NCBI GenBank assembly: GCA_965659945.1
Contig: CBFHYJ010000041.1
Span: 1-15,581 of the forward strand
Direction of reading: 5' to 3'
From: VMDJ01 sp965659945
GTDB taxonomy: Bacteria; Pseudomonadota; Gammaproteobacteria; Chromatiales; Chromatiaceae
Length of the DNA stretch: 15,581 nt
Part shown: positions 7,703-14,773 of the stretch, in pieces
How positions within the stretch are numbered: the stretch's first letter is position 1
Layout: each line of letters opens with the position of its first letter
Position numbers and translations under genes: made by a program
Notes under the pieces: model-generated
What the model was told of the DNA's origin: nothing
The model's input: only the letters and a program-made list of their open reading frames with translations
The model's database searches: none

Positions 7703-8659
7703 TTGCCATTATCTGATCGTCCATTGGTTGCACTGAGTAGCTGTTTAGCTGGTGAGAAAGTGCGTTATGACAGCGCGCATAAACGTGATCGCTGGCTTAT
7801 GAATGATTTCTCAGAATATGTCGATTACGCAAAATTTTGCCCAGAGGTTGGTATTGGCCTGACTATTCCAAGAACACCAATTCGTCTGGTGCATAAAGAT
7901 AATGATGTGCGGGTCCTTGATGTGCGTGACCCTTCGATTGATGTGACGGATCGTCTGCGTAACTTTGCCTTTGATACCGTGCCAAAGCTTGAGGATATGT
8001 CGGGCTATGTCTTTAAAAGTAAGTCGCCAAGTTGTGGCTTATTTAAGGTGAAGGCTTACATGGAGAATGGTCACCCAAGTGATAGATCAGCACCGGGTGC
8101 CTATGCTGAAGTGTTGGCGCAAGAGGTGCCTGATCTTCCCATGGAGGAAGAGGGTCGTTTGTGTGATGACATGTTGCGCGAGAATTTTGTTAATCGCGTC
8201 TTTGTCTATCACCGTTTGTTGAAGCTAAGGGATGAGGGGTTGAGTGCAAAAGCGATCGTTGAATTTCACTCGCGTCATAAGTACATGATCATGGCGCACT
8301 CACAGGTCGCGTATCAGTCACTCGGACAAAAGGTTGCCAATCTAAAAGGCATTGATCTCGATGTGTTTTATCTTGAGTATCGACGTGAACTGATGGCGGC
8401 ATTAACTCAACGTGTAAAACGCCGTCAGCATGTCAATGTGATGCAGCATCTGACGGGGTACCTTAAAAAGGCCGTTGATGCGGATGATAAAAAAGAAATC
8501 TTAGAAGCTTTGGATGATTACAAGCGTGGTGATGTGCCTTTGGTTGTGCCTATGAAGCTGCTTGCGCATTACTTCCGTTGCCATCCTGATCCGTATATTG
8601 GTGATCAGTATTACTTAAACCCGTATCCCTCTTCATTGAAGTTACGAAACAATGTCTGA
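7703..8659 (+). CDS. DUF523-DUF1722 protein (TudS-like, iron-sulfur desulfidase family)
   Basis: A 318-residue fusion of an N-terminal DUF523 domain (about 6-160) and a C-terminal DUF1722/YbgA domain (about 185-300, with VEFHSRHKYMIMAHS). DUF523 is now known as the TudS family, in which a [4Fe-4S] cluster held by three cysteines removes sulfur from thiouracil-type compounds; fused DUF523-DUF1722 forms occur in Proteobacteria. The three candidate ligands are present: C14 in SSCLAG, C46 in FCPEVGIG and C111 in SPSCGLFK. The start is TTG at 7703: AAGGGG at 7691-7696 is 6 bases away, and the first in-frame ATG (codon 33) would delete the first cysteine. The next gene starts 8 bases before this one stops. 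No signal peptide. Family call is firm; desulfidase activity here is inference, and the DUF1722 role is unknown. Confidence 0.9.
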   Translation: MPLSDRPLVALSSCLAGEKVRYDSAHKRDRWLMNDFSEYVDYAKFCPEVGIGLTIPRTPIRLVHKDNDVRVLDVRDPSIDVTDRLRNFAFDTVPKLEDMSGYVFKSKSPSCGLFKVKAYMENGHPSDRSAPGAYAEVLAQEVPDLPMEEEGRLCDDMLRENFVNRVFVYHRLLKLRDEGLSAKAIVEFHSRHKYMIMAHSQVAYQSLGQKVANLKGIDLDVFYLEYRRELMAALTQRVKRRQHVNVMQHLTGYLKKAVDADDKKEILEALDDYKRGDVPLVVPMKLLAHYFRCHPDPYIGDQYYLNPYPSSLKLRNNV

Positions 8660-9389
8660 TAAACGTTTTGGCATCATCGTGATTGGGGATGAGATTTTGA
8701 ATGGTCGTCGTAAAGACCGTCATTTCCAAGGTATTGGTGATCGCATTCGTATGCGCGGATATGGCATCGCTTGGTTACGCATTTTGTCTGATGACCCTGC
8801 GTACCTTGAAGCTGAGCTGCGTCGCACCATGTCAGAAGATCGTCCTGTATTTTGCTGTGGTGGTATTGGCGCAACACCGGATGATCACACGCGTGCTTGT
8901 GCAGCTATAGCGGCTGGTGTGCCTATAGAAGCACATAAAGAGTTCATTGATATCTTGGTTGATAAGTTCGGTGATGAGGCTTATCCAACACGTGTGCGTA
9001 TGGCGGATCTACCGAAGGGAAGTGCGTTGATACCAAATCCTTATAACCGCATTCCAGGTTTTTACATTAATCAGCACTACTTTATGCCGGGCTTTCCGGA
9101 TATGGCGCATCCAATGACCGATTGGGTGTTTGAGCAGTTTTATCCTGTGATGAATCCTGAAAAGCAAAAAGCAGTGTGGGTTGAGGGTGCGATTGAGTCC
9201 AAGCTTGTACCGATCATGGATCGCATGATGGAAAAATACCCTAAGCAAAAACTGTTTAGTTTGCCGCGTTTAGGTGAGCATCCAAGAATTGAGTTGGGCT
9301 ATCGCGGAGATGAGATCGAGCAGCCCTTTAAAGATTTACTCGATGAGCTCGATGCGGGTGGGTTCACCTACACAAATTCGTGTGATTAA
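8652..9389 (+). CDS. CinA/MoaB-type molybdopterin-binding-domain protein
   Basis: A 245-residue protein with the MoaB/Mog-like fold found at the N-terminus of CinA (competence/damage-inducible protein A). Visible signatures are IIVIGDEILNGRRKD (8-22) and the nucleotide/pterin-binding loop CGGIGATPDDHT (69-80), followed by LPKGSALIPNPYNRIPGFYI and the FMPGFPDM loop. The C-terminal nicotinamide-mononucleotide deamidase domain of full CinA is absent, so this is the short, stand-alone form. Such domains act in molybdopterin chemistry or as ADP-ribose/FAD-type pyrophosphatases; which applies here cannot be told from sequence. The ATG lies 8 bases inside the end of the DUF523-DUF1722 gene, without its own clear ribosome-binding site, so translation is probably coupled. 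Its TAA overlaps the convergent rhodanese stop in a shared TTAA. Confidence 0.85.
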   Translation: MSDKRFGIIVIGDEILNGRRKDRHFQGIGDRIRMRGYGIAWLRILSDDPAYLEAELRRTMSEDRPVFCCGGIGATPDDHTRACAAIAAGVPIEAHKEFIDILVDKFGDEAYPTRVRMADLPKGSALIPNPYNRIPGFYINQHYFMPGFPDMAHPMTDWVFEQFYPVMNPEKQKAVWVEGAIESKLVPIMDRMMEKYPKQKLFSLPRLGEHPRIELGYRGDEIEQPFKDLLDELDAGGFTYTNSCD

Positions 9390-9838
9390 TCTTTTACAGT
9401 AGCAGGGCGAGTCGTGCCGTCAGAAAAAGTCATCGGCAGGCCAGCAGTTTTCCAACCAATCACGCCATCACGAAAATAGTAGATATTGGAGTAGCCCCAG
9501 TGGACGGCCAGGGTTGATGCGCGATAGCTACGTGAGCACTTTTTGCCACTGCAATAAATAACAATCTCTTGATCAGGTTGAATAAGTCCCATTAAGGCTT
9601 CTTTTGAGTAACCATTCTTTAGATCAAGATGAATCGCATTGGGAATATGTTTGCGGTTGAATAGACGTTGATTGCGTACATCAAGAAAAGAAACGCCACG
9701 GTTAAATAATGCTGCAGCTTGCTCAACGCTAACGGTTGTTGTGCCTTCGACACTCTTCGGCGATTCCCATTTCCCCGATTCTTCGGCGAATGAGATAGAG
9801 GTAACGAGTAATAGACCTAAAATGAGTAAGCGTTTCAC
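9386..9838 (-). CDS. Exported rhodanese-like protein
   Basis: A 150-residue single-domain rhodanese. I start it at GTG (9838-9836) and not at the far upstream ATG: GGGAG (9850-9846) is 7 bases away, and the protein then opens with a textbook signal peptide, two positives followed by LLILGLLLVTSISFA and a likely cut after residue 18. The rhodanese core has the DVR motif (53-55), HIPNAIHLDL (64-73) and the active loop YCSGKKCSRSY with C96 as probable catalytic cysteine and a second cysteine at C101. The final GYSNIYYFRDGVIGWKTAGLPM is typical. It probably transfers sulfane sulfur or acts on thiols in the periplasm; the acceptor is unknown. It is the last gene of the hemH-led cluster, with 1 base between it and the DUF971 stop. 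The second cysteine in the loop could form a disulfide. Confidence 0.85.
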   Translation of the reverse strand: MKRLLILGLLLVTSISFAEESGKWESPKSVEGTTTVSVEQAAALFNRGVSFLDVRNQRLFNRKHIPNAIHLDLKNGYSKEALMGLIQPDQEIVIYCSGKKCSRSYRASTLAVHWGYSNIYYFRDGVIGWKTAGLPMTFSDGTTRPATVKD

Positions 9839-9839
9839 G

Positions 9840-10214
9840 TTAAGACTCCCACGAGGGTTTTTGACGTTGATGACCTTTTTCATGCAACTTTTCCAGATAC
9901 TCAGTCCAGTATAGAGCTTTCTTACGTCCCAAGTCATACAGGTAATCCCAATCGTACAAACCTGAGTCATGACCGTCATCAAACACGATTTTTACTGCAT
10001 ATTGGCCCACTGGGTTTATTTCAATGATGTTAACGTCCTGTTTGTCCACTTCGAGCTTAGCTTTCTGGCCCCAGTGGCCACGCACCTCCGCGGAGGGTGA
10101 ATACACCCTTAAGAGTTCGCAGCTCAATTCATGTGTCACACCATCGCTGTAGGTAATCTCGAGTGCATGCGATTTTTGATGCAAAGTGATATCGACGGGG
10201 CGAAGTTGCGTCAT
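9840..10214 (-). CDS. DUF971 (GBBH-like N-terminal) domain protein
   Basis: A 124-residue small cytoplasmic protein matching the DUF971 family. Family-like blocks are LEITYSDGVTHELSCELLRVYSPSAEVRGH (about 18-47) and VGQYAVKIVFDDGHDSGLYDWDYLYDLG (about 68-95), with a charged tail. DUF971 domains occur at the N-terminus of gamma-butyrobetaine hydroxylase and at the C-terminus of the plant iron-sulfur scaffold HCF101, so an iron or iron-sulfur link is plausible but not shown. It starts 3 bases after the membrane methyltransferase-like gene stops, and its TAA is 1 base from the rhodanese GTG, so all belong to one transcript with hemH. No catalytic motif can be named. Family call is firm; function unknown. 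Confidence 0.82.
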   Translation of the reverse strand: MTQLRPVDITLHQKSHALEITYSDGVTHELSCELLRVYSPSAEVRGHWGQKAKLEVDKQDVNIIEINPVGQYAVKIVFDDGHDSGLYDWDYLYDLGRKKALYWTEYLEKLHEKGHQRQKPSWES

Positions 10215-10217
10215 GAT

Positions 10218-10661
10218 TTAGTAGATGAAAGGAATGAGACGTTTATGACTACGCATGTAATCACTGTAGTTGCTAAAACGAGTTTGCAGATACTGTTCTT
10301 CTTTATGCATCTTGCCAAGAATGGCTAAGCTCAGCGTGATTAGGGATAAGCTGTTAATCCAGTGATTGTTATAAATCACCATGCCTACCATAAAGAGTAT
10401 GACTGATAGATACATTGGGTGACGTACCCATTGATAAGGCCCGGTCACAATAAAGTTCGCGTTATCGAGAATCTCGGGATAAATCGCAAAATTACCGAGC
10501 TTATTGTGCATCAAGGTATAGATGCCAACCAGTACACCGAGTCCCGCTATCGTTAACCAAGCAAGTGGGTTTTGAGCCTCTGCAATGGGGTAAAGTCCAA
10601 CGCCAATGGAGCTAAATTGAAGCAGCACAAAAAAATGACTGGCCAGTGGATGGTGGGTCAT
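10218..10661 (-). CDS. Isoprenylcysteine/phospholipid methyltransferase-like membrane protein
   Basis: A 147-residue integral membrane protein with about four hydrophobic segments (roughly 9-25, 33-51, 85-100 and 102-117). The family signature GPYQWVRHPMY is at 74-84 and the partner motif KEEQYL at 120-125, followed by F-x2-Y-x2-Y and RLIPFIY at the end. These are the conserved features of the isoprenylcysteine carboxyl methyltransferase / PEMT group, which use S-adenosylmethionine at the membrane; bacterial members have mostly unknown substrates. The start ATG overlaps the hemH stop as ATGA (10661-10658), implying translational coupling. Methyl transfer is inferred from family membership. 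The hemH link is seen only as proximity. Confidence 0.82.
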   Translation of the reverse strand: MTHHPLASHFFVLLQFSSIGVGLYPIAEAQNPLAWLTIAGLGVLVGIYTLMHNKLGNFAIYPEILDNANFIVTGPYQWVRHPMYLSVILFMVGMVIYNNHWINSLSLITLSLAILGKMHKEEQYLQTRFSNYSDYMRSHKRLIPFIY

Positions 10662-11731
10662 TGTGTTGCGCCTAGCTTTTTTGCATGAGCCAATGTTGCT
10701 TCAGGGTCTTGGGTGTGTGAAACCCAACCGCCAAGATGTTTCTGAATCAGTGAGCTCAACATGGCAATGTGATTGGGTTGTGCATTCAAGCAAGCGATGT
10801 ACTCGTAACGTTCGCCACCGGCTTCTAAAAAGGTGTCCCGATTTTCCATGCCGATTTCTTCAATGGTTTCTAAGCAATCAGCTGAGAATCCAGGGCAGAT
10901 CACTTGAATAGACTTGACGCCTTCCTCGCCAAACTTTTCGAGCGTGTGATCAGTGTAGGGTGATAACCACTGTTTTGGTCCTAAGCGTGATTGGAAACTG
11001 ATTTGCCATTCACCTTCTTTTAGTCCTAAGCGCTCAGCGAGTAAGCGTCCTGTTTTGTGACATTCGCAGTGATAGGGGTCACCCTTATGGAAGTACTCTT
11101 CAGGTACACCGTGAAATGACATGAGCAGCTTGTCCGCACCGCCATGTTCTGCACGCCAATTTTCAACGCTATTAGCCAGAGCTTCTATGTAATAAGGATT
11201 GTCATGGTAGTGATTGATAAAGCGTACTTCGGGCAACCAGCGCCACTTTTTGAGTTGGTCAGTGACCTCATCAAAGATGGATGCGGTGGTGGTGGCTGAA
11301 TACTGCGGATACATCGGAACAACAAGTAATTCACGAACGCCACGCTCTTGCATACTTTTTAGCACCGAGCCAATCGAAGGTGAGCCATAGCGCATCGCAA
11401 GATCAACCACCACTTCATCGCCGTAAGTGGTCTTAAGTGATTCACTAATTGCAGCAGTTTGCTCTTTTGAAATACTCATCAAGGGTGAGCCGTCTTCAGT
11501 CCATACCTTTTGGTAAGCCTTGGCTGATTTGCGAGGACGTGTATTGAGAATGATGAAGTTGAGTACAAACCACCAGATAGGGCGAGGCACTTCAACTACA
11601 CGTGGGTCCCACAGAAATTCTTTTAAATAACGACGTACCGATTTGGTGTCGGGAGCATCTGGGGTACCAAGGTTGACGATTAATACGCCGGTCTTAGCTT
11701 TTGAGTTGTGGTGGAAGCTATTGTTGTCCAT
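10658..11731 (-). CDS. hemH: Ferrochelatase
   Basis: Inserts ferrous iron into protoporphyrin IX, the last step of protohaem synthesis, at the inner face of the cytoplasmic membrane. The 357-residue protein has a short extra N-terminus and a C-terminal extension relative to the 320-residue Escherichia coli enzyme. Diagnostic blocks are GVLIVNLGTPDAP (15-27), VVPMYPQYSATTTAS (137-151), the catalytic histidine H207 in LLMSFHGVPE, the cysteine-rich YHCECHKT (220-227) and GFSADCLETIEE (281-292) with the conserved glutamate E288. It heads a minus-strand cluster: its TGA overlaps the next start by ATGA. A weak AAGAGAA lies upstream of the ATG; I saw no convincing promoter in the 160-base divergent interval. 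Identification is secure. Confidence 0.96.
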   Translation of the reverse strand: MDNNSFHHNSKAKTGVLIVNLGTPDAPDTKSVRRYLKEFLWDPRVVEVPRPIWWFVLNFIILNTRPRKSAKAYQKVWTEDGSPLMSISKEQTAAISESLKTTYGDEVVVDLAMRYGSPSIGSVLKSMQERGVRELLVVPMYPQYSATTTASIFDEVTDQLKKWRWLPEVRFINHYHDNPYYIEALANSVENWRAEHGGADKLLMSFHGVPEEYFHKGDPYHCECHKTGRLLAERLGLKEGEWQISFQSRLGPKQWLSPYTDHTLEKFGEEGVKSIQVICPGFSADCLETIEEIGMENRDTFLEAGGERYEYIACLNAQPNHIAMLSSLIQKHLGGWVSHTQDPEATLAHAKKLGATQ

Positions 11732-11891
11732 GGAATGTTCTCTTTATTTTTGTAAAGTCTAACAAGCGCGCTCGATGAATGGGCGAGAATTGCTTGCAGC
11801 ATGCTAACCAACAGAGCTAAAGGACGGATGACCCAGAAAACCACGCTGTCTAAGTCGCCCGATGTTTTCTTACACAGGCTAGAATAAGTAC
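11732..11891. promoter_or_regulatory. Divergent intergenic region between hemH and the Nudix gene
   Basis: This 160-base interval must carry start signals for hemH (minus) and the Nudix hydrolase (plus). A TAGAAT hexamer at 11880-11885 resembles a -10 element but is too close to the Nudix ATG for a normal leader and has no -35 partner. On the minus strand the last 40 bases before hemH are A/T-rich without a well-spaced hexamer pair. I see no gene, terminator or strong palindrome in it. The regulatory assignment rests on position alone. Confidence 0.35.
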
Positions 11892-12470
11892 ATGACGATG
11901 AAATTTTGCATGGCGTGTGGCTCACAGGTGGAACTGAAGATCCCTTCAGGCGATAACCGTGAGCGTCATGTTTGTATTACCTGCGGTGAGATTCATTACC
12001 AAAACCCCAGGATCGTGACTGGCTGCATTCCTGTTTGGGAAGATAAAGTGCTGCTGTGTAAGCGAGCAATCGAGCCACGCTATGGCTTGTGGACGGTGCC
12101 GGCAGGTTTTATGGAAAACGGTGAATCAACCCATGCCGGTGCGATGCGCGAGACTCGCGAAGAAGCGAATGCGCGCGTTGAGATTAATGAGCTTTATATG
12201 ACGGTTAATCTGCCTTTGATCAATCAAGTCTATATGTTGTTTAGAGCGCAGTTGCTCGATCTCGATTTCTCCGCCGGTGAAGAAAGCTTAGATGTGCGTC
12301 TATTCAGCGAAGATGAAATCCCTTGGGATGAGCTTGCATTTCCTACCGTAGAAATTAGTTTGAAGCGTTTTTTCGCTGATCGAGCTCGCGACGAATTTAT
12401 CCCAGGAATGGTGGATATCGTTCGTGATGCTGAAGCACCCAAAGGCTATCGCGTTACAGAGATTGCTTAG
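11892..12470 (+). CDS. Nudix hydrolase with N-terminal zinc ribbon
   Basis: A 192-residue nucleotide-diphosphate hydrolase. The N-terminal zinc ribbon has four cysteines, C6/C9 and C28/C31, matching the Nudix_N_2 type. The Nudix box runs from G72: E78, R86, E87, E90 and E91 are all in place, but the canonical glycine after EE-x is N93 (REEANARV). This variation occurs in this zinc-ribbon subgroup as I recall it, so I do not regard the enzyme as inactive. Likely substrates are dinucleotides such as ADP-ribose, NADH or FAD; sequence alone does not decide. An ATG two codons further (11898) is an alternative start; neither has a strong ribosome-binding site. It diverges from hemH, and its TAG overlaps the convergent ypjD stop by 3 bases (12468-12470 with 12467-12469 sharing two). 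Confidence 0.92.
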   Translation: MTMKFCMACGSQVELKIPSGDNRERHVCITCGEIHYQNPRIVTGCIPVWEDKVLLCKRAIEPRYGLWTVPAGFMENGESTHAGAMRETREEANARVEINELYMTVNLPLINQVYMLFRAQLLDLDFSAGEESLDVRLFSEDEIPWDELAFPTVEISLKRFFADRARDEFIPGMVDIVRDAEAPKGYRVTEIA

Positions 12471-13294
12471 TAGCCAAGCAGAAGTTCGAGTACTACTTTA
12501 CTGCCGAAGTAGGCCAACATCAGAATCACAAAGCCACTGATGGTCCAATTAATCGCGGTGCGACCACGCCAACCAAAACGATAACGTCCTGCCAACAACG
12601 TAGCGAAGACAACCCACGCGACGATCGATAAGATGGTTTTGTGTGCAACCTTTTGCGCAAACATGTCGTCGAGATATACGAAGCCAAAGCTGAGCGCCAA
12701 GCACAACAACACAAAACCCACGCCAATCATTTCGAAGAGTAGCGCTTCCATAGTTTGTAAGGGTGGTAATAAACGAATAAAGCCGCCTGGATGGTGCTTT
12801 CGCAAATGATTATCTTGAACCGAAAGCAACAAGGCTTGAACCGCGGCGAGGGTCAAAATGGCATAAGCCAGCATAGAGGTAACAACGTGTAGTCGTAGTG
12901 CCCAGCCCGCATTGATGTTGAGTAAATGTTCACCCGGGTAGCTCATCTGAAGCCAAAGGGTCAAACCTGCTAGCGGCATGATCACAATGCCGAGATTATC
13001 AATTGGCTTGCTGATGGCTGAAATAATCAGCAATACCGCAATCACGAAGGTGGTTAGCGAAACGGCATTGGATATATTGAAATTGATGCCGGCGGAGGTA
13101 TCCATTGCCGAAACTAACGCCCATGCATGCAGAATTGCTGCGATTGCGGCAAAGCTAAACGCCAGACTTCTCTGTGGGGTCAGTGCATGCTGAGTGGCAA
13201 ACAATCGCATTCCCAGGCTAGCGCCTGCGAGCAGGTAGAGCGCAATGCTCAGCAGCGATAAAAGGTGGTTATCCATGAGCGCGAATAATGGCAT
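12467..13294 (-). CDS. ypjD: CcsA/YpjD-like inner-membrane protein
   Basis: A 275-residue polytopic membrane protein of the cytochrome c assembly (CcsA/CcmC-like) superfamily, with about eight hydrophobic segments. It matches the YpjD group usually found divergent from ffh in Gammaproteobacteria. Visible landmarks are H136 in LRLHVVTSMLAYA, H218 in AHKTILSIVAW and GRYRFGWRGRTA (237-247) ahead of the last segment; the histidines are candidates for haem contact. It lacks the long tryptophan-rich periplasmic motif of true CcmF/CcsA ligases, so a direct role in cytochrome c maturation is not shown; proposed roles for YpjD remain tentative. An in-frame ATG at 13276 (codon 7) is an alternative start; neither has a clear ribosome-binding site. 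It shares an 84-base control region with ffh and overlaps the Nudix stop. Confidence 0.88.
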   Translation of the reverse strand: MPLFALMDNHLLSLLSIALYLLAGASLGMRLFATQHALTPQRSLAFSFAAIAAILHAWALVSAMDTSAGINFNISNAVSLTTFVIAVLLIISAISKPIDNLGIVIMPLAGLTLWLQMSYPGEHLLNINAGWALRLHVVTSMLAYAILTLAAVQALLLSVQDNHLRKHHPGGFIRLLPPLQTMEALLFEMIGVGFVLLCLALSFGFVYLDDMFAQKVAHKTILSIVAWVVFATLLAGRYRFGWRGRTAINWTISGFVILMLAYFGSKVVLELLLGY

Positions 13295-13378
13295 ATCGGC
13301 TGTGGGTACGCGAGCACAGCAGGTGCTGCTTTGAACCGTTATAATGGCCTTATTCTCAAGAACCTCTCGAGCTGATCT
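13295..13378. promoter_or_regulatory. Divergent ypjD-ffh control region
   Basis: An 84-base interval. A perfect TATAAT for ffh is at 13340-13345, but the hexamer 17 bases upstream does not resemble TTGACA. That -35 position is occupied instead by overlapping inverted repeats: AGCAG (13318-13322) with CTGCT (13326-13330), and AGCAC (13313-13317) with GTGCT (13323-13327). The reverse complement also has a TATAAC-like hexamer at 13343-13338 for ypjD, again with no good -35. The -10 is visible; any operator role for the repeats is inference. Confidence 0.4.
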
Positions 13379-14773
13379 ATGTTTCAGAACCTGTCTGACC
13401 GTTTAGGTGGCGCGCTGCAGAAATTGCGTGGCCAAGGTCGTATTACCGAAGACAACATCAAAGATACGATGCGCGAAGTGCGTATGGCGCTTCTCGAGGC
13501 AGATGTTGCGCTGCCAGTCGTTAAGGCTTTTGTTGATCAAGTTAAAGAAAAGGCGCTTGGTGAGGCGGTAATGAAGAGTCTGACGCCAGGTCAGGCCCTT
13601 GTAAAAATCGTTAATGACGAACTGGTTACCGTCATGGGTGAGGCAAATGAAGGCCTTAACCTGAATGCACAACCGCCGGCTGTCGTGATGATGGCGGGTC
13701 TACAGGGTTCGGGTAAAACCACTAGTGTGGGCAAGCTTGCACGCTTGCTCAAAGAACGACATAACAAAAAGGTCATGGTGGTGAGCTGTGACGTCTATCG
13801 CCCTGCGGCGATTGATCAGCTGCAAACCTTAGCTAACGAAGTCGGCGTTGATTTCCATCCGTCGAACATCATGCAAAAGCCAGATGCAATTGCAAAAGAA
13901 GCGCTGGATGCGGCAAAGCGTTCGTTCTGCGATGTACTGCTTGTGGATACGGCAGGTCGCTTGCACGTCGATGGCGAAATGATGCAAGAGATCAAAGCGC
14001 TGCATGCATCGATCAACCCGGTCGAGACGCTGTTTGTTGTTGATGCGATGACCGGTCAGGACGCGGCGAATACAGCGAAAGCCTTTGATGAAGCGCTACC
14101 ACTCACCGGTGTGATTCTGACGAAAACCGATGGTGATGCGCGTGGTGGTGCGGCCCTATCGATCCGTCAAATTACCGGTAAGCCGATTAAATTCTTAGGT
14201 GTTGGTGAGAAAACGACCGCATTGGAAGCCTTCCATCCTGATCGTGTTGCCTCGCGTATTTTGGGCATGGGTGACGTACTGAGCTTGGTCGAAGAGGTCA
14301 CGCAAAAGGTCGATCACGATAAGGCTGAGAAGCTCGCAAAGAAATTACAAAAAGGTAAAGACTTCACCTTGGCGGATTTCAAAGAGCAGATGGAACAAAT
14401 GCAAAATATGGGTGGCATGTCTGGGTTGATGGATAAGCTGCCAGGTATGGGGCAGATCCCAGATGCAGTTAAAGCGCAGGTTGGTGATAAAGAGACCAAT
14501 CGCACCATTGCCATCATTAACTCGATGACCCCGCAGGAGCGCGAATTTCCTGGTGTTATTAAAGGCTCACGTAAAAAGCGTATTGCTGCCGGTTCAGGCG
14601 CTCAGGTGCAAGACGTCAATCGCATGCTGAAGCAGTTCATGCAGATGCAAAAGATGATGAAGAAGATGAAAGGCGGCGGTATGGAAAAAATGCTCAAGGG
14701 CTTGGGCGGAAAAATCCCCGGTCTTGGCGGCTTAGGCGGTCTCGGTGGAGGCGGCGGCTTCCCGTTTAAATAA
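13379..14773 (+). CDS. ffh: Signal recognition particle protein Ffh (SRP54)
   Basis: The GTPase of the signal recognition particle: with 4.5S RNA it binds signal sequences of nascent membrane proteins and delivers ribosomes to FtsY. At 464 residues it has normal length. The N domain is about 1-95; the G domain has the P-loop GLQGSGKTT (107-115), SCDVYRPAAIDQL, DTAGRL (190-195), and TKTDGDARGG beginning at 248. The C-terminal M domain is methionine-rich (MEQMQNMGGM, MLKQFMQMQKMMKKM), as needed for signal-peptide binding, and ends in a glycine-rich tail. The start MFQNLSDRLGGAL is the usual one; the upstream ribosome-binding site is weak. Its TAA directly abuts the stop of the opposing DUF2452 gene, and rpsP follows beyond that. 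Identification is secure. Confidence 0.97.
   Translation: MFQNLSDRLGGALQKLRGQGRITEDNIKDTMREVRMALLEADVALPVVKAFVDQVKEKALGEAVMKSLTPGQALVKIVNDELVTVMGEANEGLNLNAQPPAVVMMAGLQGSGKTTSVGKLARLLKERHNKKVMVVSCDVYRPAAIDQLQTLANEVGVDFHPSNIMQKPDAIAKEALDAAKRSFCDVLLVDTAGRLHVDGEMMQEIKALHASINPVETLFVVDAMTGQDAANTAKAFDEALPLTGVILTKTDGDARGGAALSIRQITGKPIKFLGVGEKTTALEAFHPDRVASRILGMGDVLSLVEEVTQKVDHDKAEKLAKKLQKGKDFTLADFKEQMEQMQNMGGMSGLMDKLPGMGQIPDAVKAQVGDKETNRTIAIINSMTPQEREFPGVIKGSRKKRIAAGSGAQVQDVNRMLKQFMQMQKMMKKMKGGGMEKMLKGLGGKIPGLGGLGGLGGGGGFPFK

Noticed and set aside
9839..9982. N-terminal extension of the rhodanese frame into the DUF971 gene
   Set aside because: The GTG at 9838 has a good ribosome-binding site and begins a signal peptide; the upstream part is out-of-frame DUF971 sequence.
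11680..11925. 81-codon minus-strand frame covering the hemH-Nudix interval
   Set aside because: It overlaps both neighbouring genes, shows no recognisable motif and is Ser/Cys-rich noise.
13331..13345. TTGAAC and TATAAT before ffh as a -35/-10 pair
   Set aside because: Only 3 bases separate them, so they cannot form one promoter; only the -10 is retained.
14698..14770. Glycine-rich tail of ffh as a tandem repeat or terminator
   Set aside because: It encodes the Gly/Leu-rich C-terminus seen in many Ffh proteins; no stable stem with a T-run follows.
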